Positions 25,586 through 33,775 of a stretch of 64,000 nucleotides of DNA are shown here, piece by piece. The position numbers and the translations under genes are program-made. Source of the DNA: Lewinellaceae bacterium (GTDB lineage Bacteria > Bacteroidota > Bacteroidia > Chitinophagales > Saprospiraceae); contig JACJYR010000005.1 of NCBI GenBank assembly GCA_020636005.1, forward strand, positions 496,001 through 560,000. Reading direction: 5' to 3'. The notes under the pieces were generated by a model that had not been told where the DNA came from, did no database searches, and saw only the letters and a program-made list of their open reading frames with translations. Every line of letters begins with the position of its first letter. Within the stretch, counting starts at the first letter, position 1.

Positions 25586-26170
25586 ATGAAAATGTCATGT
25601 TTAACTTCCTTGTTCTGCCTCGCTGCTACCTTTCTCCAGGCGCAGGGCAACTTGCCCTTCAAAGAAATTCCAGAATACCCTGAAACCTTTACCCCCGAAA
25701 CGGTGGCCGCCCGCATGATTGACGGCCTCGGCTTCCGCTATTACTGGGCCACGGAAGGGCTGCGCCCGGAAGACCTGGCTTTCCGGCCCAGCGCTGAGGC
25801 CAGAACCTCAGGGGAAACACTAGACCACATTTTGGGCCTGTCCAATGTCATCCTGAATGCCGTCAGGAGAGAACCGAACGTCCGCTCAGGGGAAGAAGCA
25901 CCCGTCGATTTTGAGGAAAAAAGAAAATTGACCCTGGAGAACCTGGAAGCCGCCAGCAACCTTCTAAAAGAGGGCAAATTTAAATTAGAGGAAATGCCCA
26001 TCGTTTTTGAAAATGAAGATGGCAAAACGGAACTTCCCTTTTGGAACCTCCTTAATGGCCCCATCGCCGACGCCCTCTGGCACACAGGGCAAGTGGTCTC
26101 GTTCCGGCGTTCATCGGGAAACCCATTTAATTCCAAAGTGAGTGTGTTGACAGGAAAACTAAGGGAGTAA
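25586..26170 (+). CDS. Exported DinB-like protein
   Basis: 194 residues. A signal peptide (MKMSCLTSLFCLAATFLQA, cut near QA/QG) is followed by a DinB/YfiT-type four-helix fold: the conserved first histidine in GETLDHILGLSNV and the last in ADALWHTGQVVSFRR, with a central HTG. DinB-like proteins bind metal through three His; two are clearly visible. Its function is unknown. Start chosen at the ATG preceding the signal peptide; the open frame upstream runs back into the oxidase gene. Confidence 0.8.
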   Translation: MKMSCLTSLFCLAATFLQAQGNLPFKEIPEYPETFTPETVAARMIDGLGFRYYWATEGLRPEDLAFRPSAEARTSGETLDHILGLSNVILNAVRREPNVRSGEEAPVDFEEKRKLTLENLEAASNLLKEGKFKLEEMPIVFENEDGKTELPFWNLLNGPIADALWHTGQVVSFRRSSGNPFNSKVSVLTGKLRE

Positions 26171-26178
26171 AAAAAAAA

Positions 26179-27237
26179 TCAGGAAGCGCTCATCTCAATT
26201 CTCAGATAGACCTCGAAGGCATCCTGTTGCTTGCCAATCTTCAGTTCATGGTGGCCGGGATAGAGCAGTTCCAGTTGGCGTTTTACGTTTTCCAGCCCGA
26301 TGCCGCCCACTTTGTCCTTGGTGAAACCCGCCTTGGGCAGGCTGTTTTTAACCTCAAAAACTACCTCCTTCGCACTGGTCTTCAAACTGATACTGATCCA
26401 GCCATTCTCCAAATCTTCAATCCGGCTGTGCTTGAAGGCATTTTCCACAAAAGGGAGCAACAACATGGGAGCAATTTTCAAATCGGGCCTGCTTTCGTCC
26501 AGATCTATCCGCACGTTCAGCCCCCGGCTGTCCTTCAACAGGTGCAGGTCAATGAAGTGGCGCAGGTATTCTATCTCCTTGCCCAGGGGCACCGTATCGG
26601 CCTTGCAGTCGTAGAGCATATAGCGCAACATGCCGGAGAGCTTGAGCAGGTTGTCGGGCGCTTTGTCCGATTTGATGACGGTGAGGGTATAGACGTTGTT
26701 GAGGGCATTGAACAGGAAGTGCGGGTTGAACTGCGACTTGAGGAATTTCATCTCTGCCTCCAGCTTTTCGCTCCGGTAGTCGGCGGCTTCTTTTTCTTTT
26801 TGCTTCGCAAATCGGGCGATTTCAAACAGTGCGCTGCCGATGAAGGCGGTGAAATAGGGCATGGCCCCGCCGAGGATTTTCATGACCCGGAACGGCGACA
26901 TTTCCTGCCGCCCGCCCCCTTTGCCGCGGTTGGAGGCACGGTAAAAATATTCCCCCCAGGGGGCGCCGTCCCATTCTATCAGCAGGATGATGGCCAGCAC
27001 CATGCCCAGGCCCAGCGCCACATAAAGCCCTTGTTTCTGGCTGAAAAAATAACGGGGCAGCAGGACTTCCATATTTACCCAAACGACGGCGAGAATGCCC
27101 AAAAACATGATGAGGCTGCGCACAAGGAACATATCGAAATGATCCCAGTCGCCGGACCAGAGCATGGGAATGAGCACCCATAGCCCGCCCCAAAAAAGGA
27201 TTTGAATCAACGTATTGCGTTTGGGAAAAAAATTCAT
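26179..27237 (-). CDS. Sensor histidine kinase, LytS/YehU type
   Basis: 352 residues. Several hydrophobic segments (IQILFWGGLWVLIPML, FLGILAVVWVNME, GLGMVLAIILL, and a fourth near YFTAFIGSALFEIA) precede a His_kinase domain with the phospho-acceptor in FNPHFLFNALNNVYTL and an ATPase end with MLLLPFVENAFKHS (N box) and GGIGLENVKRQL (G box). Such kinases normally pair with a LytTR regulator, which is not adjacent here. I start at MNFFPKRN (27237), not at the upstream codon at 27294, which lies in a repeated block. Confidence 0.9.
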   Translation of the reverse strand: MNFFPKRNTLIQILFWGGLWVLIPMLWSGDWDHFDMFLVRSLIMFLGILAVVWVNMEVLLPRYFFSQKQGLYVALGLGMVLAIILLIEWDGAPWGEYFYRASNRGKGGGRQEMSPFRVMKILGGAMPYFTAFIGSALFEIARFAKQKEKEAADYRSEKLEAEMKFLKSQFNPHFLFNALNNVYTLTVIKSDKAPDNLLKLSGMLRYMLYDCKADTVPLGKEIEYLRHFIDLHLLKDSRGLNVRIDLDESRPDLKIAPMLLLPFVENAFKHSRIEDLENGWISISLKTSAKEVVFEVKNSLPKAGFTKDKVGGIGLENVKRQLELLYPGHHELKIGKQQDAFEVYLRIEMSAS

Positions 27238-27286
27238 GTTGGAAAAATGTAGTCCGGTCCGAGGAGTTTGGTTTTCAAAAAATATT

Positions 27287-27322
27287 CTCACCATCGATCA
27301 CCTGTGCAAAAATGGCACAGTT
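27287..27322. repeat. 36-nt block shared with 43632-43667
   Basis: Begins CTCACCATC and ends ACAGTT. A second copy with 29/36 identical bases lies at 43632-43667, also in an intergenic region. Here it lies upstream of the LytS-type kinase gene start. Function unknown. Confidence 0.6.
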
Positions 27323-27407
27323 GAATATAGCCCCAAAAATGGGGAATGCAGGCGGCAAGCTCAAGATTAATCAATAAACAGGCTGTTTTCCTCTACTTCC
27401 CTCATAA

Positions 27408-28187
27408 TTAGAGTTGCTGGAAACCCAGCACGTACTCCATGCCCACCCACACGCCGAAAGAGCGCAGGTTGGTATTGGCAAATTCCGTCAACAGTTGCTC
27501 TTTGGCGAGGTACCATTTATAAAATGGTTCGACCTTAATAAAAAGCGGCTTGGCCAGTTGCAGGCGAAAGCCCAGCTTAGCCTGGATGGCCACATTGAAC
27601 GGCCGGTCGTTGGCCAGGGAAAAATCGTTGGCCGGGTGGGTCGCCACAGCGCCGTTGTCCAAATAGGCCTCCACGTCCTGTTTTTTGTGGGTGGTAAAAA
27701 CAAGGAGGCCCCCGAGCGAGGGGTACACGGAAAATGCCCGTCCGATAAGGAATTTGTAGCGTGCCTCGATGGGCACCTCCAGGCTGTGAATGGTCACAAA
27801 GCGGTGGGCACCAATTTGTTCCGTTGCACCGTATTGAGTTGGATCGATAAAAGAGATGGGAAAATTGGAGGTTTGGACAATACTTTGTTTTCCAAAACTT
27901 GCGCCCAGTAGCAGGTCCAGTTTTGGGTTGAAACCATAGCCCGCCTGGACGCCACCAGCCCTGCCGCTGCCGCCCTGAAAAAAAGTTACACTTTTATAAA
28001 TCATGTTCCAATTCTCGTCTTCCCTTACCCTGACATTCGAGTTTTGAAAAGCAAAATAGCCACTGGCAAACCAGCCGGGATATTGCTCGCCGGCGGCTTT
28101 CTTTTTCCCTTTCTGGGCCAATAGGAAACCCGGGCAGGAGAAAATCAGGAGCAAAAAAAAGAGGTACTTCATAAAAGCTATTTTCAT
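27408..28187 (-). CDS. Outer-membrane beta-barrel protein
   Basis: 259 residues with a signal peptide (MKYLFFLLLIFSCPGFLLAQ) and alternating beta strands (GYGFNPKLDLLLGASFG, VEPFYKWYLAKEQLL, FGVWVGMEYVLGFQ) ending in an aromatic-containing strand, as in PorT/OmpW-like barrels of Bacteroidota. Its ATG overlaps the threonine aldolase stop by 4 bp (28184-28187), suggesting coupling; an internal start at 28172 would give a cleaner signal peptide. Role unknown. Confidence 0.75.
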   Translation of the reverse strand: MKIAFMKYLFFLLLIFSCPGFLLAQKGKKKAAGEQYPGWFASGYFAFQNSNVRVREDENWNMIYKSVTFFQGGSGRAGGVQAGYGFNPKLDLLLGASFGKQSIVQTSNFPISFIDPTQYGATEQIGAHRFVTIHSLEVPIEARYKFLIGRAFSVYPSLGGLLVFTTHKKQDVEAYLDNGAVATHPANDFSLANDRPFNVAIQAKLGFRLQLAKPLFIKVEPFYKWYLAKEQLLTEFANTNLRSFGVWVGMEYVLGFQQL

Positions 28188-29203
28188 GCAAACGACTTCA
28201 ACACTTCGACCGTGGTGCCAAGCATCGTTTCCGTAAAATCAAGGTGTGTCACAAACCGTACCGTGCGGGGGCCGAAGGGGGCGGCCTGGATGCCTTTCGC
28301 CAACAATTTTTCCAAAAAAGAGGCCGCCGAAAGTGGCGGCTGCAGGTCGAAAATAACGATATTGGTTTGCACGGGCCGCACACTTTCTACCCAGGGCTGC
28401 ACCTCCAGGGTTTGGCCCAGAATCCTTGCCCGTTGGTTGTCTTCTTTAAGCCGCTCCACATGGTGGTCGAGCGCAAAAATACCTGCCGCTGCCAGGTAGC
28501 CCGCCTGCCGCATACCGCCGCCCATCACCTTGCGTACCCGGCGGGCCTGTTTGATAAAGGCCTCATCGCCAATCAGTAACGAGCCGACCGGTGCGCCCAG
28601 CCCTTTTGACAGGCAGACGGAAATGCTGTCGAAGGGTGCCCCCCATTCCAGGGCAGTTTCCCTTGTTTCCACCAAGGCATTGAACAACCTGGCACCATCG
28701 AGGTGGAGTTTCAGCCCCCGTTGCCGGCAAAGCTGGCTGATGGGCTTCACTTCTTCCAAAGTGTAGTAACTGCCGCCGCCCTTGTTTGCCGTGTTTTCCA
28801 AAACGACCAGGCGGCTGAGGGGCAACCAGTCATATACGGGCTTGATGGCGGCTTCCACTTGCGCTGCGGTGATTTTACCATGGGTGCCCTCAATCAGGTT
28901 GATCGCCGCCCCCGAGTTGTAGGCATACCCGCCTACTTCGTACTGATAAATGTGGGAAAAGTGGTCGCAGATGACTTCGTCCAGTGGCTGTGTATGGCAC
29001 TTAATGGCTATTTGGTTGGTCATGGTGCCGGAGGGGCAAAAAAGGGCCGCCTCCTTGCCAAACAGCCTGGCTGCTTTTTCCTGCAGGGCATTTACCGTGG
29101 GATCTTCTCCAAAAACATCGTCCCCTACCGTTGCAGCCATCATGGCCTGGAGCATGGCAGGTGTGGGCTTGGTGACAGTATCGGAAACAAGGTTGATGGT
29201 CAT
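28184..29203 (-). CDS. ltaE: Low-specificity threonine aldolase
   Basis: 339 residues; PLP enzyme cleaving threonine or allo-threonine to glycine and acetaldehyde. It starts MTINLVSDTVTKPTPAML, has GDDVFGEDPTVNALQEK, and carries the PLP lysine in SISVCLSKGLGAPVGSLL. The open frame reaches back to 29419, but those 72 residues are hydrophobic noise upstream of the aldolase start. A perfect -7 box lies at 29238-29245. Confidence 0.92.
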   Translation of the reverse strand: MTINLVSDTVTKPTPAMLQAMMAATVGDDVFGEDPTVNALQEKAARLFGKEAALFCPSGTMTNQIAIKCHTQPLDEVICDHFSHIYQYEVGGYAYNSGAAINLIEGTHGKITAAQVEAAIKPVYDWLPLSRLVVLENTANKGGGSYYTLEEVKPISQLCRQRGLKLHLDGARLFNALVETRETALEWGAPFDSISVCLSKGLGAPVGSLLIGDEAFIKQARRVRKVMGGGMRQAGYLAAAGIFALDHHVERLKEDNQRARILGQTLEVQPWVESVRPVQTNIVIFDLQPPLSAASFLEKLLAKGIQAAPFGPRTVRFVTHLDFTETMLGTTVEVLKSFA

Positions 29204-29237
29204 TTTGTCATAGAATTTTGTGAGGAAAAACAAAATG

Positions 29238-29245
29238 CAAAAGTA
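29238..29245 (-). promoter_or_regulatory. -7 box for threonine aldolase gene
   Basis: TACTTTTG on the minus strand is a perfect TAnnTTTG Bacteroidota -7 element, 35 bp before the start codon. A TTTG lies upstream, about 16 bp away, a bit close for the -33 element. Confidence 0.45.
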
Positions 29246-29600
29246 GGCAGCGAAGGAAAAACAAATTGTCCATATATTTTTGAAAACCCATTGGGCTAAT
29301 GGCCAGTGGTAAAAAACCAAAGGCATTTGCACCAAACCTGTTGTTGCAGGATGGAAGGTTGGGAGGTTAACGGGCGACAGGGAGAAAAATCGTTTTCTTT
29401 TGACAAAAATCACATCCATATTTTATCTACTTTAGCCTGCTGAGCGTTAAATTTGTGCTGTTGTTTTGTCTTGGCAAGGACATTGCAAGATGAAGGCATC
29501 TTTCCTTCCCCTCGTTGTCTTCCCCTTTATTACTGCTCAGTCCCCCCTCTTTTTCCAGAATAGCCGATTTATTTTTTCACCACTCTAAAGTAACATTACC
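29246..29600. other. Divergent intergenic region with a possible promoter for the peroxidase
   Basis: No gene. On the plus strand TAAATTTG (29448-29455) is a perfect TAnnTTTG word ~145 bp before the peroxidase start. A 32-codon ATG frame (29490-29588) reads like a hydrophobic peptide but has no further support. Confidence 0.35.
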
Positions 29601-30950
29601 ATGAAATTCAAAATCTTCACGATTGTGTTGGGCATTGGATTACTGTTTTCCGCTTGTCAAAAAGACGAACCTGTCAACAACTTATCTTTGGACAGCGAGT
29701 TGGAACAAGCCTTGAAAGATGCCTCCGGCGGCGCTGGGAAAGCGGGGTTCAGGCTCCCTTTCAGCACGGAATTTTCAAAGATACCCCAAGACCCGAGAAA
29801 CCCCATCACCCAGCAAAAAATCAACCTGGGCGCCCTGCTTTTCCATGAAACAGGGATTGCCCTGAACCCAAAGCACCCCGAACATGCCGGCATGTACTCC
29901 TGTGCTTCCTGCCACTTTGCCAGTGCGGGGTTCCAGGCTGGCCGCCACCAGGGGATTTCCGACGGTGGGCTGGGCTTTGGCATCAATGGCGAGGGAAGGG
30001 TGCCCGACCCACTATACGACCTAAAGGAACTAGACGTCCAGCCCGTAAGGAGCCCTTCTGCTTTGAACATAGCCTACCAGGAAGCCATCCTGTGGAACGG
30101 CCAGTTCGGTGCCGTGGGGGTCAACGCCGGCACAGAAGCCAGTTGGACGGCCGGCACCCCGAAGGAGGTGAACCACCTCGGCTACCAGGGCACCGAAAGC
30201 CAGGCCATTGCAGCCCAGGACGTACACCGCCTGAAAATGAACGACGATGTTTGCGAGGAACTCGGCTACCGCAACCTCTTCGACGCTGCCTTTCCCGATG
30301 TGGACAAAGTTGTGCGATACGATCGGGAACACGCAGGATTGGCAATTGCCGCTTATGAGCGGTCAATTTTGGCCAACCAGGCCCCGTTCCAGCTTTGGCT
30401 GAACGGCAATTCCAACGCCATGACTGCCCAGGAAAAAGAAGGGGCCATCCTGTTTTTTGGAAAGGCCAACTGCGCCAGTTGCCACAATGGCCCATCGTTG
30501 GCCAATATGGAATTTTATGCACTCGGCATGAAGGATTTGTTTGAGAACCAGGAAGCTACCTATGGCACGGATGCGAATTCGAATGAAAACCAGGGCCGTT
30601 TCAGTTTCACCAAAAGGGAGGAAGACAAGTTCAAGTTCAAGGTGCCCCAGCTGTACAACCTGGCTGATTCGCCTTTTTATGGCCACGGTTCCAGCTTCCA
30701 CAGTGTCAGGGATGTGGTGGTTTATAAAAACAAGGCGGTCAAGGAAAACCCCAATGTGCCGGACAGCCAACTGGCCGAACAGTTTAAGCCGCTGGGCTTG
30801 TCGGAAAGTGAGATTGATGCCATCACCACCTTCATCGAGCACGGACTGCGGGATCCGAACCTGCTGCGGTACCAGCCGCTGTCCATCCGCTCAGGGAACT
30901 GCTTCCCCTTCAACGACCCACAGTCAAGGGTTGACCTTGGCTGCAATTGA
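29601..30950 (+). CDS. Di-haem cytochrome c peroxidase family lipoprotein
   Basis: 449 residues. Lipobox LLFSAC with the lipid Cys at 19, then two CxxCH haem sites: CASCH at 101-105 and CASCH near 290-294. The layout and sequences (GALLFHETGIALNPKHPEH; SPSALNIAYQEAILWNGQ; QLYNLADSPFYGHGSSF) are those of the CcpA/MauG family, which reduces H2O2 or oxidises a partner protein in the periplasm. It is monocistronic, followed 33 bp later by a repeat copy whose hairpin may also end the transcript. Confidence 0.9.
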   Translation: MKFKIFTIVLGIGLLFSACQKDEPVNNLSLDSELEQALKDASGGAGKAGFRLPFSTEFSKIPQDPRNPITQQKINLGALLFHETGIALNPKHPEHAGMYSCASCHFASAGFQAGRHQGISDGGLGFGINGEGRVPDPLYDLKELDVQPVRSPSALNIAYQEAILWNGQFGAVGVNAGTEASWTAGTPKEVNHLGYQGTESQAIAAQDVHRLKMNDDVCEELGYRNLFDAAFPDVDKVVRYDREHAGLAIAAYERSILANQAPFQLWLNGNSNAMTAQEKEGAILFFGKANCASCHNGPSLANMEFYALGMKDLFENQEATYGTDANSNENQGRFSFTKREEDKFKFKVPQLYNLADSPFYGHGSSFHSVRDVVVYKNKAVKENPNVPDSQLAEQFKPLGLSESEIDAITTFIEHGLRDPNLLRYQPLSIRSGNCFPFNDPQSRVDLGCN

Positions 30951-30982
30951 GAAAACAAGAACCTGACTTTTTTTGGCTGAAC

Positions 30983-31096
30983 TAAGGATTGAAGGAATAA
31001 ATAATCCCGATGTGAAATCGGGATTATTTTTAAAAAACCCCTCCATTGCTGGGGTTTTCAAAATCAAAATGGTGAAGTTATTTTTTCATCGTTACT
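30983..31096 (-). repeat. Dispersed ~110-bp hairpin repeat, copy 1
   Basis: Reverse-oriented copy. It contains AATAATCCCGAT/ATCGGGATTATT (12-bp stem, 5-nt loop) and a second CCCC…GGGG hairpin. The ends are AGTAACGATGAAAAAATAA and TTAGG…GAAGGAATAA. It follows the peroxidase gene by 32 bp. Confidence 0.85.
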
Positions 31097-31120
31097 AAAA
31101 AGCGCGGAGGATGACTGAGG

Positions 31121-31890
31121 TGGTCTGATTTAGCCGGACACAAATCTAACTTAGTTTTGTGTCCTGAAGAAACAACAACAACAACAACAACAAGTAAGTC
31201 ATGTTAGTGCGAACCGCTTGCGCCGCAAGTATGACAAGGAGTTCAAACAAGAGGCGCTCAGGATGCTGAAAAACGGCAAGGGCACAAAAGAAGTGGCCGA
31301 ACTGCTCGGCGTCAGCGAACAGGTGCTGTACAACTGGAAGAGTAAGGAAAATGGCCTGTCGGCATCGGAGAACAGCGTGGAACTGAAGGCCGCCCGTGAA
31401 GAGGCGGAGCAGTTGCGCAAGCGGATGAAGGAAGCCGAGAGGGAACGTGATATTGGAAAGCGGCCCGACGGGGCCGAACCAGGTGCTGGTGGGCGACATC
31501 ACCTACGTGCCGCTCAGCGGCGGTAAGTGGGCCTACCTCGCAACATGGCTCGACCTCTTCGCAAGGAAGCTGGTCGGCTGGCGCCTGGACACGCACATGC
31601 GGGCGGAAATAGTCCTCAAGGCCCTGCAAAAGGCCGAGGGCAGAAGGAACCTGACAACAGGGGCAATCGCACATTCCGACCAAGGCAGCCAATACGCCAG
31701 TGCGAAGTTCAGGAAGCACCTGGCAAAGCGGGGCTACCGGCAGAGCATGTCACGCAAGGGAGACTGCTACGACAACGCCTTCGCAGAGTCCTTTTTCAGC
31801 AGGTTGAAGGGCGAGCTTTTGCAGGACGGGATTTTTGACACCTTTGAGGATGCCTTCACGGAAATCTTCAACTACATCGAATGTAACATG
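31121..31890 (+). mobile_element. IS3-family remnant with internal and 3' deletions
   Basis: From an apparent left end (TGGTCTGATTTAGCC at 31121) through an (ACA)n tract at 31165-31191, an orfA and part of an orfB. The end of orfA and roughly the first 120 residues of orfB are missing, joined at about 31455. The orfB end after FNYIEC is replaced by unrelated sequence at 31887. This differs from the IS3 copy at 13597. Confidence 0.75.
31218..31526 (+). pseudogene. IS3-family OrfA, fused to out-of-frame orfB sequence
   Basis: The HTH part is intact (YDKEFKQEALRMLKNGKG…VAELLGVSEQVLYNWK), followed by a coiled coil (LKAAREEAEQLRKRMKEAER). After RERDI the family sequence stops and the frame reads orfB DNA in the wrong frame (GKRPDGAEPGAGG). 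The open frame starts at a TTG; the original start is unclear. Confidence 0.75.
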
Positions 31891-32001
31891 GCTGGCATTT
31901 CTCCGAAGTTTTCAAAACCTCGCCGGCCTTCCCTCATTTTAAAATTTTTGTTGAGGCCTACCAAGATTTGGCTGGGCCGCTCTCCCGATCCTAATACTTA
32001 A
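31447..32001 (+). pseudogene. IS3-family OrfB, catalytic part only
   Basis: It begins inside the integrase core (SGPTGPNQVLVGDITYVPLS) and holds the three acidic residues (GDITY, HSDQGSQYAS, NAFAESFFSRLK). It lacks the N-terminal ~120 residues and is cut after FTEIFNYIEC. The last 36 codons (NMAGISPKFSKPRRP…) are not transposase; they lie in a ~120-bp segment bounded by GCTGGCATTT (31891-31900) and its reverse complement AAATGCCAGC (32000-32009). Confidence 0.75.
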
Positions 32002-32163
32002 ATGCCAGCTTCCCGGCAATGAAGGTTCATCTTCCCCTCCCATTATTTAGCCATACTTTGAGTGGGGTCTGTCTGTTTTTTTTCCCACAGCTATTTGTTC
32101 GTTGAATATTTGATGAAAAGTCATTTTACCGAAGAACAGCCAACAATTTAAAAAAAAACAGAC

Positions 32164-32910
32164 ATGGCAACACTGACCAGTAAGACCCCTGTTCAGACCT
32201 ACGCCAGAACAGGCGGGGCAATTTATCTCTACATCGTGATTGCCGCACTGTTCGGTGAGATGTTCGTGCGGGGCAGCCTGATCGTGGCGCATGACCCGGC
32301 TGCTACTGCCCACAAAATATTGGAATCCGAGGCGCTGTTCCGACTAGGCCTGGCAGGAGAAATGCTCACGGTGGTTTGCGATATTTCGTTGGCAATGATC
32401 CTGTATTTGTTGCTCAAGCCGGTGGACCGGAACCTGGCTTTGCTCGGCGCATTTTTCAGGCTCACGTTCACCAGCATCTATGGCGTGGCCAAGCTTTTCG
32501 AAATCGCTGCACTGGTCATCCTCGATCCGGTGGATTACCTGACGGGGCTGGAGGCTCCGCAACTGCACGACCTGGCATATATGTCGCTCCGGGTGCATAG
32601 TTTAGGCTATGGTGCGAGCCTGTTGTTTTTTGGAATGTGCTGTTTGGTGTTCGGTTATTTGATACGGAAATCAGGGTACTTGCCCAAAATCCTGGGCGTC
32701 CTGTTGGAAATTGGGGGCTGGGGCTACGTCGTCTTCAGCTTGGCACAGTTGCTGTCGCCGGCGTTCGCCGCGAAGTACCTGTTTCCCTGGATTATGCTGC
32801 CTGCTTTCCCTGCGGAATTGGGACTTGCCCTGTGGCTGCTCATAAAAGGGGTCAATGTGCAGCAGTGGGAAGAAAAAGCACTAAAAGGAGGGGGAGTTGT
32901 ACCGGGCTGA
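32164..32910 (+). CDS. DUF4386 integral membrane protein
   Basis: 248 residues with about six hydrophobic helices (AIYLYIVIAALFGEMFV; GLAGEMLTVVCDISLAMILY; YGASLLFFGMCCLVFGYLI; GYVVFSLAQLLSPAF). The front RTGGAIYLYIVIAALFGEMF with RGSLIV is typical of DUF4386, a family of unknown function common in Bacteroidota and Bacilli. Alone on its strand; convergent with the VOC gene. Confidence 0.85.
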   Translation: MATLTSKTPVQTYARTGGAIYLYIVIAALFGEMFVRGSLIVAHDPAATAHKILESEALFRLGLAGEMLTVVCDISLAMILYLLLKPVDRNLALLGAFFRLTFTSIYGVAKLFEIAALVILDPVDYLTGLEAPQLHDLAYMSLRVHSLGYGASLLFFGMCCLVFGYLIRKSGYLPKILGVLLEIGGWGYVVFSLAQLLSPAFAAKYLFPWIMLPAFPAELGLALWLLIKGVNVQQWEEKALKGGGVVPG

Positions 32911-32974
32911 TTATCAAGATGATACAGGGTTTTATCAAAAAATAAAACAACATGGAAGAAAAGCCAAAATGGCT

Positions 32975-33358
32975 TCACCCCGCATCTTCAAAAAAGAAAA
33001 TGGCATTGTTGTTCAGGTCATAAAAACCAAACTCATTCGTTCCCCAAGCCGTTTTTTCCCGAAACTTTTCAGGCGTTACCGTGCCCCGTTTTACAAATTC
33101 CTCAAACAGTGGGCGGATGTTTTCCACCTCGATGCGGATGGCCGAAGCATCTATGGGGTCGTCTTCGTTGCCGTCATGCCATTGCAAGTGGAGGTAAATG
33201 CCCTGCCTGCCCAAACCGGCATACTTTGGCTCGCCAACTCCTTCGCCCAAATCGTCGAAGAACTTCTGGAAGCCTGCTTTTTCCTGCCACCAGGCAATAT
33301 CCCTGGCAACATCTGCGGAAGAAAGTACAGGGTAGATGCGGATGAATTTTGTTTCCAT
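32975..33358 (-). CDS. VOC-family protein (glyoxalase/bleomycin-resistance fold)
   Basis: 127 residues. Two beta-alpha-beta-beta-beta halves: IRIYPVLSSADVARDIAWWQ then YLHLQWHD, and IRIEVENIRPLFEEFVKRG then NEFGFYDLNNNAIFFFED. Metal-ligand positions H (YLHLQW) and E (FFFED) are present. Likely a dioxygenase-like or antibiotic-binding protein; the substrate is unknown. Confidence 0.85.
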   Translation of the reverse strand: METKFIRIYPVLSSADVARDIAWWQEKAGFQKFFDDLGEGVGEPKYAGLGRQGIYLHLQWHDGNEDDPIDASAIRIEVENIRPLFEEFVKRGTVTPEKFREKTAWGTNEFGFYDLNNNAIFFFEDAG

Positions 33359-33431
33359 TACGATAGGTTGTTTTAAAGGTAGTTGCTTTTGAAATTAATA
33401 AATCGGTTTGGCTACTTCGCAGTATGTATGG

Positions 33432-33491
33432 GGAGGCGGGGTTGTCGAACCCCGTAGTTCCCGAACTGCGGGGTTCGACAACCCCGCCTCC
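33432..33491. repeat. 60-bp near-perfect palindrome
   Basis: Arms 33432-33454 and 33469-33491 are perfectly complementary (23 bp, GGAGGCGGGGTTGTCGAAC…). The inner bases AGTTC/GAACT pair as well, leaving a CC loop. No coding content. The rest of 33359-33775 holds no recognised gene; a CAACTTTG word at 33717-33724 could be a -7 box for the cellulase gene. Confidence 0.8.
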
Positions 33492-33775
33492 TAAAGACAA
33501 CTACCATTAACTTTAAATGCGGGTACCTAAAAAAATTTCTGGAAAGATAATGCCCATTCGACCATGTTCAAATTTCCTGCGAAGGCATGGTGCTGCTGCT
33601 CCGCAAAAGCAGGAACATCGATCCTGCACAGGTTTGAGTGTGCAACAATGTCAGGGCTTTGGCCGGCGGCCACGCCTCGCTGGCTAAAGCCCTTTTTCTT
33701 TTCCCTTTATTTCCCCAACTTTGCCCTCCTGAGTAAACACTTGAACCCGCTCTTTTTTCATTCCAACTCCAACAC

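Noticed and set aside
29490..29588. 32-codon hydrophobic peptide upstream of the peroxidase, possibly a leader
   Set aside because: No biased codon run, no terminator after it and no pairing seen; it could be chance in an AT-rich region.
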